The notes beneath the pieces were generated by a model that had not been told where the DNA came from, searched no databases, and worked only from the letters and a program-made list of their open reading frames with translations. Below are positions 8,820 through 19,138 of a stretch of DNA of 64,000 bases, piece after piece. Location: NCBI GenBank assembly GCA_001724275.1, contig MEDZ01000014.1, positions 1 through 64,000 on the forward strand, given 5' to 3'. How positions within the stretch are numbered: position 1 is the stretch's first letter; each line of letters starts with the position of its first letter. A program made the position numbers and the translations under genes. This DNA is from Gemmatimonadetes bacterium SCN 70-22. GTDB taxonomy: Bacteria; Gemmatimonadota; Gemmatimonadetes; Gemmatimonadales; Gemmatimonadaceae.

Positions 8820-10667
8820 TCACCAGCGCGGATTCCGCCGGAGCAGCGCCTCGAGCTCGTCGGCGTCCAGCGGGTGCGTGAAGAAGTACCCCTGGCCGAA
8901 CGGGCACCCCATGCGCCGCAGCATCGCGAGCTGCTCCGCGCTCGCCACCCCTTCGGCGATCACGTCGAGCCCGATCGCTCCCACCAGCGTGAGGATGGCC
9001 GCCACCACGTGCCGGGGGCGATCCTCGGTCTCCATCGAGCTGGTGAAGGCCCGGTCGATCTTGATGGCGTCGAGCGGGAGGCGATGGAGGTAGCTGAGCG
9101 ACGAGTAGCCGGTGCCGAAGTCGTCGAGGTGGATGGCGACGCCGAGCTCGCGCAGCTCGGCGATGGTCTGCAGCGCCGGGTCCTGCTGGCCGATGATGGC
9201 GCTCTCGGTGATCTCGAGTTGCAGCTGCGCAGGCGCAAGTCCCGTGTCCTCGAGCGCGGCCGACACGGCGCGCACCAGGTCGCCCTGGGCGAACTCGCGC
9301 ACCGAGAGGTTGACCGACAGGTGCAACCCGGACGCCGAGGGCACCCGCTCCCCGAGCGCCTTGACCTGTGTGCACGCCTCGCGCAGCGCCCAGCGCCCCA
9401 TGGGGACGATCAGCCCCGTGTCCTCGGCCACCGGGATGAAGTCGTTCGGGGAGATGACCCCTCGCTCGTGATGGCGCCACCGGATGAGCGCCTCCACCCC
9501 GTGCACCCGCCCGTCGGCGAGGGAGACGATCGGCTGGTAGTGGAGGACGAACTCCTGCCGCTCCACGGCGCGGCGCAGGTCGGTCTCCATCTGCAGGCGG
9601 GTCAGCGCCTCGGCGTGCATCGCGCGGTCGAACATCTCGAATCGCGCACGCCCCTGGTGCTTGGCGCGGTACATCGCCATGTCGGCGCTGCGCAGGAGGT
9701 ACTCCGGCCGCTCGCTCGCGGAACTCGACAGGACGACCCCGATGCTCGCCGTCGTCACCCACTCGTACCCGCCGATCGTCATCGGTGCCGTCAGCGCCCG
9801 CTGGATCCGGTCGGCGACCATCGCCGTGTCGCGCGCATCCTCCACCCGCTCGAGGAGGACGGCGAACTCGTCGCCGCCCAGCCGCGCCACGATGTCGCCG
9901 CCGCGAATGCACTCCTCCAGCCGTCGCGCCACCGTGACGAGCACCTCGTCGCCGACATGGTGCCCCATGCTGTCGTTGACGAGCTTGAAGTCGTCCAGGT
10001 CCAGGAAAAGGACCGCGAAGAGCCCGTCACCCTCGCGCCGCGCGCGCAGCGCGGCGTCGGCCAGGCGCTTCATGAAGAGCGCCCGGTTCGGGAGTCCCGT
10101 CAGTGCGTCGTGCAACGAGTCGTGCCGCAGCTGGCGCTCGCGCATCTCGCGTTCGGCGAGCGCGTGTCGCAGCTGCAACTCGACCGAGGCGACATCGGCC
10201 AGGTCGGCCAGCAACCGCAGGTCCTCGTCGCTCCAGCGGCGCGGCAACTCGTCCAGGGCGAGGAGGGTGCCCAACAGCGTCCCGTCCTTCCTGGTCAGCG
10301 TGGCGACGGCGACACTTCGGACCTGCATCTCCTCGGCGGCCGATCGCATCTCGCTGCCGGTCGGCTCGTCACTGGCGTCGTCGATGGCGAAGATCCCGCC
10401 GTTCTCCAGGGCCCGCGAGACGACCCCCGCCCGGACGAGAACGCCGGCGTCGTGCGATATCCACGAACACGCGATCGAGCCGGCCCGGAAGGTCCGCCGA
10501 TCGGCCCCCATCAGGGCCAGCGTCGCCGCTGGCGCGCGCAGCATGCTGGTGGCGAGGCGCGCGACGCGCTCCATGGATGCGGCCAGCGTCCCACTGAGCA
10601 GGGTTCGCTCGGTGGACCCGGTGCTGCCGGAGAGCGGGGGATCCGCGGGAATGAGGGACGCTGCCAC
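8820..10667 (-). CDS. GAF-GGDEF-EAL bifunctional cyclic-di-GMP protein
   Basis: Read from GTG 10667, the protein has 615 residues. It contains a GAF sensor domain (about 35-175), a GGDEF domain with intact GGDEF at about 264-268 and an RGGD inhibitory site five residues before it, then an EAL domain with EALIRW at about 392 and a DDFGTGYSS loop. Both cyclase and phosphodiesterase signatures look complete, so either activity could dominate. The protein has no membrane helices, so it is probably cytosolic and responds to a small ligand in the GAF pocket. The start is uncertain: ATG 10574 would cut into the segment before the GAF domain. The frame stays open much further upstream but becomes Arg/Gly-rich and overlaps a divergent gene, so it is not coding there. 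Confidence 0.9.
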   Translation of the reverse strand: MAASLIPADPPLSGSTGSTERTLLSGTLAASMERVARLATSMLRAPAATLALMGADRRTFRAGSIACSWISHDAGVLVRAGVVSRALENGGIFAIDDASDEPTGSEMRSAAEEMQVRSVAVATLTRKDGTLLGTLLALDELPRRWSDEDLRLLADLADVASVELQLRHALAEREMRERQLRHDSLHDALTGLPNRALFMKRLADAALRARREGDGLFAVLFLDLDDFKLVNDSMGHHVGDEVLVTVARRLEECIRGGDIVARLGGDEFAVLLERVEDARDTAMVADRIQRALTAPMTIGGYEWVTTASIGVVLSSSASERPEYLLRSADMAMYRAKHQGRARFEMFDRAMHAEALTRLQMETDLRRAVERQEFVLHYQPIVSLADGRVHGVEALIRWRHHERGVISPNDFIPVAEDTGLIVPMGRWALREACTQVKALGERVPSASGLHLSVNLSVREFAQGDLVRAVSAALEDTGLAPAQLQLEITESAIIGQQDPALQTIAELRELGVAIHLDDFGTGYSSLSYLHRLPLDAIKIDRAFTSSMETEDRPRHVVAAILTLVGAIGLDVIAEGVASAEQLAMLRRMGCPFGQGYFFTHPLDADELEALLRRNPRW

Positions 10668-10907
10668 GATACGAGGACGCGCGCGCCACCTCCGCGTCAC
10701 GCGGCGGAGTGGTGCCCGCCGCCGTGGCGCGCGCCTGCAGCCGCAATTAGCGGCCGCTAACGTCCCTAACGACCCGCGTGACGATCGCCTGCAGCCGCGA
10801 TCGGTGGATTCCGCCCCCCTAGCGACCCGCGTGGCCCGTGCGTAAGACAGTCCGGCCAGTCGTCCGCCCCCCTCCTCCCCCTCCTCCCCTTCCCCGGACC
10901 ACAGCCC

Positions 10908-11801
10908 ATGCGCCCAGGCACCGTCCTCTCCCTTGCCGCCGCGGCGGTCGCCCTCCTCGCCGGCCAGGGAACCGCCCAGCCCTCCCACACGAAGAAGGTC
11001 TACATCTCGGTCGATCTCGAGGGAGTTGCCGGGGTGGTCGCCGGCACCCAGACCTCCCCGGGGGGGCAGAACTACGAATGGGCGCGCCGGCAGATGATCG
11101 CCGAGGCCAATGCGGCCATCGAGGGCGCGTTCGCGGGCGGGGCGACCGAGGTGCTGGTCAACGATTCGCACGGGCCGCAGACCAACCTCCGTCCCGACGA
11201 GATCGACCGCCGCGCGACGCTGATCACCGGGCAGCCCAAGCCGTTAGGCATGACCCAGGGGCTCGACTCGACCTTCGACGCCGCGGTGTACATCGGCTAC
11301 CACGCCCCGGGATCGACCGCGAACGCCGTGCAAGGCCACACCTTCTCCAGCGCGCTCAAGGTCGTGCGCCTCAACGGCAAGGAGGTCGGCGAGTACGGCC
11401 TCAACGCGATGGTCGCCGGTCACTGGGGGGTCCCGGTGGTCTTCATCTCGGGCGACAAGGCAGCGGTCGAGATGGCGCAGGACTTCATCCCCGGCATCGA
11501 CGGCCTGGTGGTGAAGGAGGGGATCGGCACCTTCGCCGCGAAGACGATGCACCCGCTGGAGGCGCGCGAGAAGATCGCGGCCGGCGTGCGCGCGGCGCTG
11601 GTGAAGCGCATCGCCCGCCAGCCGGTCCGGCTCGGGAGCAGCATCACGCTCGAGGTCGAGCTCGATGCGCTCGCGCACGCGGACCAGGTCGCCCTCGTCC
11701 CCGGGATGCAGCGCCGCGGCCGCACCGTCAGCTACACCTCGGCCGACCCGCTCACGATCTACCGGGTCGCCCGCGTGATCATGGCGCTCTCCCGCGACTA
11801 G
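10908..11801 (+). CDS. M55 family D-aminopeptidase (DppA-like), exported
   Basis: A 297-residue zinc peptidase of the DppA family with a signal peptide (residues 1-23, AGQGTAQ). The metal-site signature SVDLEG gives Asp36 and Glu38. NDSHG supplies His88, IGYHA His132 and GEYGLN Glu162, matching the order of ligands and catalytic residues in Bacillus DppA. Family enzymes cleave D-Ala or other D-amino acid peptides, for example peptidoglycan fragments. Export would place it in the periplasm, where such fragments arise. Only weak ribosome-binding sequence is visible before ATG 10908. The following BNR-repeat gene is on the same strand about 130 bases away. Confidence 0.9.
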   Translation: MRPGTVLSLAAAAVALLAGQGTAQPSHTKKVYISVDLEGVAGVVAGTQTSPGGQNYEWARRQMIAEANAAIEGAFAGGATEVLVNDSHGPQTNLRPDEIDRRATLITGQPKPLGMTQGLDSTFDAAVYIGYHAPGSTANAVQGHTFSSALKVVRLNGKEVGEYGLNAMVAGHWGVPVVFISGDKAAVEMAQDFIPGIDGLVVKEGIGTFAAKTMHPLEAREKIAAGVRAALVKRIARQPVRLGSSITLEVELDALAHADQVALVPGMQRRGRTVSYTSADPLTIYRVARVIMALSRD

Positions 11802-11930
11802 CCGTCGATGACCCACGATGCGATCGTCCCCGGCGCCGGCGAAATGGGGAGCGCCGGCGCATCCCCCCTCGCCCGGCGCGGGATGCGCCTCCTCGCCCCC
11901 CTCTCCCCCCGCCCTGCACGGAGCTTCCGC

Positions 11931-14900
11931 ATGCACTCCCACCTTGCCGCCGCCGCCCTGCTGGCGGCCTGGACGCTGGCGCTCCCCGCCAGCAACAACG
12001 CGCACGCGCAGCGCGCGCGCCCTACCGGCCAGGCGGCGTCGGCGCCCCCTCCGGCACACGACAGCACCCTCTTCGCCGCCCTCTCCTACCGGATGATCGG
12101 CCCCTTCCGCGGCGGGCGCTCGACGGCCGTCACCGGGATCGCCGAGGAGCCGCACACCTTCCTGATGGGGAGCACCGGCGGCGGGGTCTGGAAGACCGAC
12201 GACGCGGGGCTCAACTGGACCAACATCTCGGACGGCTTCTTCGGCGGGAGCATCGGCGCCATCGACGTCGCCGACAGCGACCCGAACGTGATCTACGTCG
12301 GCACCGGCTCGGCCGACGTCCGGGGGAACTCGTCGCAGGGACGCGGCGTGTGGAAATCGGTCGACGCCGGCAAGAGCTGGCACTTCATCGGGCTCCCCGA
12401 GTCCGGCGCCATCCGGCGCGTGGTCGTCCACCCCGCCAACCCGGACCTGGTCTACGTCACCGCGCTGGGCCACATGTTCGGGAAGAATCGCGAGCGCGGC
12501 GTCTATCGCTCGCGGGACGGCGGGACGTCGTGGGAGCAGGTGCTCTTCCTGAACGACTCGACGGGAGCGAGTGACCTGGCGATGAACCCGCGGAACCCGC
12601 GCGTGCTGTACGCCGGGATGTGGCGTGCCGAACGGAAGCCGTGGACGATGATCTCCGGCGGTCCGGACGGGGGGATCTACAAGAGCGCCGACGGCGGCGA
12701 CACGTGGACGAAGCTCGCCGGCGGGCTCCCCACCGGGATCGTGGGGAAGGTCGGGGTGACCGTCTCGCCCGCCAATCCCGATCGCGTCTGGGCCATCGTC
12801 GAGGCCGAGCCGGCGGGGGGTGTGTACCGCTCCGACGACGCGGGCAAGACGTGGGTGCGCACCAACAGCGAGAACAACCTGCGGCAGCGCGCCTGGTACT
12901 ACACGCGCATCGAGGCCGACCCGGTCGACGAGAACACGGTGTACGCGCTCAACACGTCGATCTACCGCTCCATCGACGGCGGCAAGACCTTCACCCCGAT
13001 CGAGGTCCCGCACGGCGACACGCACGACCTGTGGATCAACCCGCGCAACAACCGGTTCATGGTGATCGGCGACGACGGCGGGGCGCAGGTCTCGCTCACG
13101 CGCGGGAAGCGCTGGTCGTCGATGAACAACCAGGCCACCGCCGAGTTCTATGATGTCGCCGTCGACAACCAGTTCCCCTACCGCGTGTACTCGGCGCAGC
13201 AGGACAACACGACGATCTCCATCCCGGCATGGTCGGGACCGAACGTCCTGCATCCGATGAACGAGTGGCGCTATGCCGCCGGGTGCGAGACCGGGCCGGT
13301 GGCGCTGCACCCGGATCATCCGGAGGTCGTGTGGGGCGGGTGCTACGGCGGCGCCATCAACCGCCTCGACCTCCGCAGCGACGACCGCCGCAACGTCGTC
13401 ATCTATCCACAGCTGCAACTCGGTCAGGCGGCCAAGGACCTCAGGTACCGCTTCCAGTGGGTGGCCCCCATCCTCGTCTCGCGGCACGACCCCAACGTCG
13501 TGTACCACGGGTCCCAGTACGTGCACCGCACGCGCGACGGCGGCATGACGTGGGAGACGATCTCGCCCGACCTCACCACCAACACGCCAGCGCACCAGGA
13601 GGCGGCCGGCGGTCCGATCAATCACGACGTGACCGGCGTCGAGATCTACAACACCATCTTCGCCATCAGCGAGGACCCGCAGGATGCCCGCACGCTGTGG
13701 ACCGGGAGCGACGATGGCCGCGTGCACCTCACGCGCGACGGCGGCAGCAGCTGGCAGGACATCACGCCGCGCGCCATGCCGCAGTTCGGCACGGTGGAGA
13801 ACATCGACCTCTCGGCACACCAGCCGGGACGTGCCTACATGGCGGTGCAGAAGTACCGCCTCGACGACTTCCGGCCGTACATCTTCCGCACCGACGATTA
13901 CGGCAGGACGTGGACCCTGCTCACCGACGGGAGCAACGGGATTCCCGCCGGGTCGCCGGTGCGCGCGGTCCGCGAGGACCCGGGGCGGGACGGCCTCGTC
14001 TACGCCGGGACCGAGCACGGGATGTACGTGAGCTTCGACGGCGGACGGCGGTGGCAGTCGTTGCAGCTGAACCTCCCCGTCACGCCGGTGGCCGACATCC
14101 GCGTGCACCGCAACGACCTGGTGGTCGCGACGCAGGGGCGCTCGCTGTACATCCTCGACGACCTCACGCCGCTGCACCAGCTGGCCGGCGTGGCGCCGGG
14201 GGCGCGTGCGCACCTCTTCGCCCCGCGCGACGCGTACCGGGTGCAGGTCGGCGGCGGCGGTGCCGGCGGCGTGGAGGCCGCCCCCGACCCGCTCCCACAG
14301 GGGGCGTTGATCCACGCCTGGTTCGCCGCCCCTCCCGATTCCACCGCCCGCCTCGAGATCCTCGACGCCCGGGGCCAGGTGGTGCGCAGCTTCAGCGCGG
14401 ACACCGCCCACGCGCGTGCCGCCCAGCAGCCCGCGCTCAAGACGACGGCCGGCGCCCTACGCGTGGTGTGGGACCTCACGTACCCGGGCCCACGCCTCAT
14501 CAAGGGGCAGGTCATCTGGGGCTACACCGGCGGGGTGAAGGCCCCACCGGGCACGTACCAGGTGCGGCTGACGGCGGCCGGGACGACCCAGACGCGCGCC
14601 TTCCGCCTCCTCGCCGATCCGCGCCTCCCGACGGTCACGCAGGGCGACTACGACGAGCAGTTCCGCGTGTCGATCGCGGTGCGCGACTCGCTCAACGCCG
14701 TCAACCAGGCGTTGGAGACCGTTCGCGCCGTGCGCGAACAGGCCAATCGCGCCGTGGAGCAGGCGGGGCGAATCGACCGCGCCGGCGAGGTCAAGCCTGC
14801 CGCCGACGCGCTCGGGGACAAGCTGGGCGGGGTGGAACGATCGCTCAACCAGGTGAAGAGCATGAGCGGGCAGGATCCCATCCGGCACCCGGGGCAGCTC

Positions 14901-15140
14901 GACAATCAGTTGATCGAGCTCTACACGAACCTCACCGGGGATGACAGCTATATCTATGGCGGCCCCGAAGGGCGCCCGACGCGCGGGGCGATGGAGCGCA
15001 CGGCCGACGTGATGCGACAGTGGGCCCCGCTCTCGGCCAGGTTGCGCACGATCCTCGAGCAGGACGTCCCGGCCTTCAACGAACTGCTGCGGCGGCTTGG
15101 GCTCGGGGCCATCGTGATCCCGTCGAAGACGGTGATGTAG
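11931..15140 (+). CDS. Secreted sortilin/BNR-like beta-propeller repeat protein (WD40/YVTN/BNR-like)
   Basis: A 1069-residue exported protein. ATG 11931 is chosen because GGAG lies seven bases upstream and a signal peptide follows (residues about 1-25, ending HAQ). An in-frame ATG at 11808 would add a non-hydrophobic tail. The body holds many Asp-box/BNR motifs (STGGGVWKTDDAGLNW, VWKSVDAGKSWHF, VYRSRDGGTSW, IYKSADGGDTW, VYRSDDAGKTW), forming one or two large beta-propellers like sortilin-type glycosyl hydrolases. The C-terminal third is a beta-sandwich plus a helical tail without a recognised active site. Such proteins are abundant in polymer-degrading soil bacteria, but no enzymatic activity can be claimed. 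Confidence 0.88.
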   Translation: MHSHLAAAALLAAWTLALPASNNAHAQRARPTGQAASAPPPAHDSTLFAALSYRMIGPFRGGRSTAVTGIAEEPHTFLMGSTGGGVWKTDDAGLNWTNISDGFFGGSIGAIDVADSDPNVIYVGTGSADVRGNSSQGRGVWKSVDAGKSWHFIGLPESGAIRRVVVHPANPDLVYVTALGHMFGKNRERGVYRSRDGGTSWEQVLFLNDSTGASDLAMNPRNPRVLYAGMWRAERKPWTMISGGPDGGIYKSADGGDTWTKLAGGLPTGIVGKVGVTVSPANPDRVWAIVEAEPAGGVYRSDDAGKTWVRTNSENNLRQRAWYYTRIEADPVDENTVYALNTSIYRSIDGGKTFTPIEVPHGDTHDLWINPRNNRFMVIGDDGGAQVSLTRGKRWSSMNNQATAEFYDVAVDNQFPYRVYSAQQDNTTISIPAWSGPNVLHPMNEWRYAAGCETGPVALHPDHPEVVWGGCYGGAINRLDLRSDDRRNVVIYPQLQLGQAAKDLRYRFQWVAPILVSRHDPNVVYHGSQYVHRTRDGGMTWETISPDLTTNTPAHQEAAGGPINHDVTGVEIYNTIFAISEDPQDARTLWTGSDDGRVHLTRDGGSSWQDITPRAMPQFGTVENIDLSAHQPGRAYMAVQKYRLDDFRPYIFRTDDYGRTWTLLTDGSNGIPAGSPVRAVREDPGRDGLVYAGTEHGMYVSFDGGRRWQSLQLNLPVTPVADIRVHRNDLVVATQGRSLYILDDLTPLHQLAGVAPGARAHLFAPRDAYRVQVGGGGAGGVEAAPDPLPQGALIHAWFAAPPDSTARLEILDARGQVVRSFSADTAHARAAQQPALKTTAGALRVVWDLTYPGPRLIKGQVIWGYTGGVKAPPGTYQVRLTAAGTTQTRAFRLLADPRLPTVTQGDYDEQFRVSIAVRDSLNAVNQALETVRAVREQANRAVEQAGRIDRAGEVKPAADALGDKLGGVERSLNQVKSMSGQDPIRHPGQLDNQLIELYTNLTGDDSYIYGGPEGRPTRGAMERTADVMRQWAPLSARLRTILEQDVPAFNELLRRLGLGAIVIPSKTVM

Positions 15141-15172
15141 CCGCGGTGGCGCTCCCGGTGTGGCGGCAACAG

Positions 15173-15211
15173 GCGACGGGCGGGCTCCCCGGGGAGGAGC
15201 CCGCCCGTCGC
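15173..15211. terminator. 16-bp stem hairpin between convergent genes
   Basis: The arms GCGACGGGCGGGCTCC (15173-15188) and its exact complement (15196-15211) flank a seven-base loop. It sits just after the BNR protein gene and before the end of the convergent GGDEF-EAL gene. No T-tract follows on either side. Confidence 0.65.
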
Positions 15212-15267
15212 ATGTCTGCCAAGGCGCGCGTGAAAACGGTGCGGCACCCGCGCGCGCACGCGCGCAT

Positions 15268-17673
15268 CTATTTCGCGGGGGGGGCCCCCGCCAGGCTCAA
15301 CACGATCATCTCCTCCCCCGGCACCTCGAGCACCCCCTTCTCCAGCAGCCGGTCCATGTCGCTCGGCGCCAGCGGCTGGCTGAACAGGTACCCCTGGCCG
15401 TAGTCGCACCCGAGGTCGCGCAGCCGCGCATGCTGCCGCGCGTGCTCCACCCCCTCGGCAATCGTGCGCAGCGTCAGCAGGTCGCCCAACGCGATGATCG
15501 TGCGCGCCAGCGCATCATCCTGGCCGCTCCCCATCAGTCCATCGGTGAAGCTGCGGTCGATCTTGAGGATGTCCACCGGGAACTGCTGCAGGTACGACAA
15601 CGACGAGTAGCCGGTCCCGAAGTCGTCGATCGCCAGGCGCACGCCGAGCGCCTTGATCTCGTGCAGGCGCTCGATGGTGAGCTCCGCACGCTGCATCAGC
15701 GCGTTCTCGGTGATCTCGAGGACGAGCGTTTCCGGCGCCAGCCCGCTCTCGGTCAGCGCCGCCTGCACGTCGGTGACGAGCGTCGGCGATTCCAGCTGCC
15801 GCACCGAGATGTTCACCGTGACCGAGAAGCGCTGCCCGTCCGTGCGCCGCCCGTTCCACTGCGCGGTGCGCTGGCACGCCTGCCGCAGCACCCAGCGGCC
15901 GATGGGGATGATCAGCCCCGTCTCCTCGGCGAGTCCGATGAAATCCGCGGGCGGAATGTTCCCCTTGGTGGGGTGCGACCAGCGAAGCAGCGCCTCGATC
16001 CCGAGCACCTCGTGCGAGTCGAGCGAGACGATCGGCTGGTACGCGACCCAGAACTCGTTGTTGTCGAGGGCGCGGCGCAGGTCCCCCTCCAGCGTCACGC
16101 GGTCCACGAGCGCCGCGTGCATCGAGGGATCGAAGAAGACATGCCCCCCGCAGGCCGCACTCTTCGCGGCATACATCGCCACGTCGGCGTTGCGCAGCAG
16201 TTCCTCCACGCCATCGCCGGCGGCGGCACGCGCGATCCCGATGCTCGCGCTCACTCGAACCGTCACCCCCGACGAGAGCGGCACCGGCGTGCTCAACGCC
16301 TGCTCGATGCGCCCGGCCACGATCGTCGCGTCGTCGTCGGTCCGGACGTTCTCGAGGAGGACGGCGAACTCGTCGCCGCCGAGCCGCGCCACGGTGTCGC
16401 ACCCACGCGTCGCGTTCAGCAGGCGCGTGGCGACGATCGACAGCAGGTCGTCGCCGGCCGCGTGCCCGAGGGTGTCGTTCGTTCCCTTGAAGTTGTCGAG
16501 GTCCAGGAACATGACCGCGACGAGATCGTGCTCGCGGGACGCACGTGCCAGGGCATGCTGCACGCGGTCGCGGAAGAGCGAACGGTTCGCGAGCCCCGTC
16601 AGCTGGTCGTAGAACGCCTGCTTCAGGAGCTCCTTCTCCAGCGACTTGCGCTGGGTGACGTCCTGCAGCACCGCGATCAGGCGCGCCCCGCTCTCGGCGG
16701 GGGCGCGCGTGAGCGTGAGGCTCCCCCACACCGGCCCGCTGTCGCCGCGCACGTACCGCTGCTCACCCGACACCGAGCCCCGCTCGCCCGACACCACCTC
16801 GCGCGCCATCGCCCCCACGGCGTCGCTGTCTTCGCCGGCCGCGAAGCCGTGCAGCTGTTCACCCGCCAGTCGCTCGGCGGTGGTGCCGAGGAACGTCGCG
16901 AGGGCCTCGTTGGCCTCGATGATCGTCGACGACTCGCTCAGGAGCGCCACGCCGACCCCGGTCTGCTCGAACACCGAGCGGAAGCGGGCATCCGCGTTGC
17001 GCCTGGCGGAGATCCCCTTCACCAGCGTGGCCTCGATCCACCCCGTCGCGTACGTCGAGACGACGCCGGCGACGATGAGCATCATGACCTTGGACCCCTC
17101 GTCGAGGAGCGTCGTCCCCGCCTGCATCCCCGATACCATGGGGTCGGAGAGCAGCGGCAGGCGCCCGGTGAGGAGCAGGAACGTCACCAGTCCCGCGTAT
17201 TGCGCCGTGGCCAGGCTGGCGGCGAAGGCGGCCCGGCGTGGCGACCCGGTGAATGGGCGCGTCGCCAGGACGACGAAGTAGATGCTGAAGATCGGCGACT
17301 TGACCGCCAGGTTCGGGTCGCCAAACACGCCGTAGCCGAGGAGGAGCAGCGTCGTCGCCGTGATGTCGAGGACGATGTTCGCGAGGAAGAGCCGTCCGCC
17401 CGCCCGGCCCGTGCGATGCGCGAACAGGTGCTGTCCGATCGCCCACGCCAGCATGGGGGCGAGGACGACGAAGTTGGTCAGGGCCAGCGGCCGTGACAGG
17501 TGAGGGGCGTACACGGTCGCGGCGATCGCCAGGACCCCCATTACGGCGATGCGCACGCCGTTCACCCGCAATTCCGCATCGGCGAACTGCCGCCCGAGAA
17601 GGGTGGCAGTGTCTGCGTCGAACGACCGATCGCTGTCCTCGTGCGGATTCGGCATGGGTGGAAGCTGTCGCAT
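15268..17673 (-). CDS. Membrane-anchored PAS-GGDEF-EAL cyclic-di-GMP protein
   Basis: An 801-residue protein from ATG 17673, which has GGAG about nine bases upstream. Residues about 40-215 hold five or six membrane helices, followed by a PAS domain (about 228-345), a GGDEF domain (LGGDEF at about 431-436, with inhibitory site RGCD just upstream) and an EAL domain (IEALLRW at about 559, DDFGTGYSSLSYL loop). Both catalytic motifs are intact. It resembles the GAF-GGDEF-EAL protein encoded at 8820-10667 from the GGDEF domain onward, but its input module is a membrane sensor. The upstream region faces the divergent dicarboxylate symporter gene, and the two may share promoter DNA. Confidence 0.93.
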   Translation of the reverse strand: MRQLPPMPNPHEDSDRSFDADTATLLGRQFADAELRVNGVRIAVMGVLAIAATVYAPHLSRPLALTNFVVLAPMLAWAIGQHLFAHRTGRAGGRLFLANIVLDITATTLLLLGYGVFGDPNLAVKSPIFSIYFVVLATRPFTGSPRRAAFAASLATAQYAGLVTFLLLTGRLPLLSDPMVSGMQAGTTLLDEGSKVMMLIVAGVVSTYATGWIEATLVKGISARRNADARFRSVFEQTGVGVALLSESSTIIEANEALATFLGTTAERLAGEQLHGFAAGEDSDAVGAMAREVVSGERGSVSGEQRYVRGDSGPVWGSLTLTRAPAESGARLIAVLQDVTQRKSLEKELLKQAFYDQLTGLANRSLFRDRVQHALARASREHDLVAVMFLDLDNFKGTNDTLGHAAGDDLLSIVATRLLNATRGCDTVARLGGDEFAVLLENVRTDDDATIVAGRIEQALSTPVPLSSGVTVRVSASIGIARAAAGDGVEELLRNADVAMYAAKSAACGGHVFFDPSMHAALVDRVTLEGDLRRALDNNEFWVAYQPIVSLDSHEVLGIEALLRWSHPTKGNIPPADFIGLAEETGLIIPIGRWVLRQACQRTAQWNGRRTDGQRFSVTVNISVRQLESPTLVTDVQAALTESGLAPETLVLEITENALMQRAELTIERLHEIKALGVRLAIDDFGTGYSSLSYLQQFPVDILKIDRSFTDGLMGSGQDDALARTIIALGDLLTLRTIAEGVEHARQHARLRDLGCDYGQGYLFSQPLAPSDMDRLLEKGVLEVPGEEMIVLSLAGAPPAK

Positions 17674-17851
17674 GTGGGTGGCTCCGCCCTGGCCGAGGTT
17701 CGGACGGGGCGAGCCGTCCCCATATAGACGGCCCGGCCGATTCTGAGTCACTTCCAATGTGCTGGCGCCGGCTCCACCCGGGGTGTACCCTCCTGCCCCC
17801 CGCGCGCGATCGGTTCCTCCGCCCCTCGCGTCCACCCTCCGTCCGTCCCTG

Positions 17852-19123
17852 GTGCGCCGCCTCCTCGACAACCTCACCGTCCGCGTCCTCACCGCCGTCG
17901 CCCTCGGTGTCGTCGTCGGCATCGTGTGGCCCGAATTCGGCAAGGCGCTGAAGCCCCTCGGCGATACCTTCGTGAACCTGGTCCGGATGGTGATCGCGCC
18001 GATCATCTTCCTCACCATCGTCGCCGGCATTGCCACGATTGGTGACCTGAAGCACGTCGGCCGCGTGGGGGGGAAGGCGTTCCTCTACTTCGAGGTCGTC
18101 ACGACCTTCGCCCTGGCCATCGGGCTCGTGATCGTCAACGTCACCAAGCCGGGGGCCGGCCTCGACGCCTCGTCCATGGCCAAGGGCGACATCTCGCGGT
18201 ATGCGCAGGCAGGGCAGGAGATGAAGTTCGTCGACTACCTCGTCCACATCGTCCCGTCGAGCGTCGTCGACGCCTTCGCCAAGGGCGAGATCCTCCAGGT
18301 CGTCTTCTTCGCCGTCCTCTTCGGCATCGCGCTGACGATGTCCGGCGAGATCGGGCGGAACATCACCGACGGCTGCGAGCGACTGGCCCAGGTCTTCTTC
18401 AAGCTCGTCGCGATCATCATGCACGTGGCCCCGCTGGGCGCCTTTGGGGCCATGGCGTTCACCGTCGGTTCGTTCGGGCTCAGGACGCTCCTCCCGCTGG
18501 GGCGCCTCATGCTCGACGTGTACCTGACGATGTTCCTCTTCGTCTTCGTCGTCCTCAACGTCATCTGCCGCCTCTCCGGCTTCTCGCTCTGGGAGTTCCT
18601 GACGTACATCCGCGAGGAGATCCTCCTCGTGCTGGGGACCAGCTCGAGCGAGGCCGCCCTCCCCGGCATGCTGGAGAAGCTGGAGCGATACGGCTGCAGC
18701 AAGTCCGTCGTGCGACTGGTGATCCCCACCGGGTACTCGTTCAACCTCGATGGGACGTCCATCTACCTCTCGATGGCGCTCATCTTCATCGCCCAGGTGT
18801 TCCGCGTCGACCTCTCGGTCGGACAACAGATCGGCATCCTCCTGATCCTGATGCTGACCTCCAAGGGGGCAGCGGGGGTGACCGGGAGCGGCTTCATCGT
18901 CCTTGCCTCGACGCTCGCCGCCATGCGCGTCGTCCCGCTCGAGGGGCTCGCCCTCCTCCTCGGTGTCGACCGCTTCATGTCCGAGGCGCGGGCGATCGTG
19001 AACCTCATCGGCAATGGCGTGGCGACGCTCGTCATCGCTCGCAGCGAGGGCGCCTTCGACGAGGCCAAGCGGGCCGAGGCGCTCGAGCAGCAGCACCTGC
19101 GACGCGTGGGCATCGCGGCCTGA
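17852..19123 (+). CDS. Dicarboxylate/amino acid:cation symporter (DAACS, DctA/GltP-like)
   Basis: About 423 residues with the hallmarks of the family: the serine-rich hairpin GTSSSEAALPGML, the GYSFNLDGTSIYL motif (NMDGT equivalent), TSKGAAGVTGSGFIVL and DRFMSEARAIVNLIGN. These build the substrate and Na+ sites of GltPh-type transporters; the SSSEAALP form is closest to DctA proteins, so a C4-dicarboxylate is a likely substrate. GTG 17852 is chosen because the in-frame extension to ATG 17759 is Pro/Ala-rich and unlike the family. Neither start has a strong ribosome binding site. The gene converges closely with the aromatic operon, leaving about 15 bases. Confidence 0.93.
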   Translation: MRRLLDNLTVRVLTAVALGVVVGIVWPEFGKALKPLGDTFVNLVRMVIAPIIFLTIVAGIATIGDLKHVGRVGGKAFLYFEVVTTFALAIGLVIVNVTKPGAGLDASSMAKGDISRYAQAGQEMKFVDYLVHIVPSSVVDAFAKGEILQVVFFAVLFGIALTMSGEIGRNITDGCERLAQVFFKLVAIIMHVAPLGAFGAMAFTVGSFGLRTLLPLGRLMLDVYLTMFLFVFVVLNVICRLSGFSLWEFLTYIREEILLVLGTSSSEAALPGMLEKLERYGCSKSVVRLVIPTGYSFNLDGTSIYLSMALIFIAQVFRVDLSVGQQIGILLILMLTSKGAAGVTGSGFIVLASTLAAMRVVPLEGLALLLGVDRFMSEARAIVNLIGNGVATLVIARSEGAFDEAKRAEALEQQHLRRVGIAA

Positions 19124-19138
19124 CGCCGCGCCTCCGCG

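Noticed and set aside
11244-14411. 1055-codon minus-strand frame opposite the M55 and BNR genes
   Set aside because: Low-complexity Val/Arg/Asp/Gly composition, no start context, no domains; it is a shadow of the two plus-strand genes.
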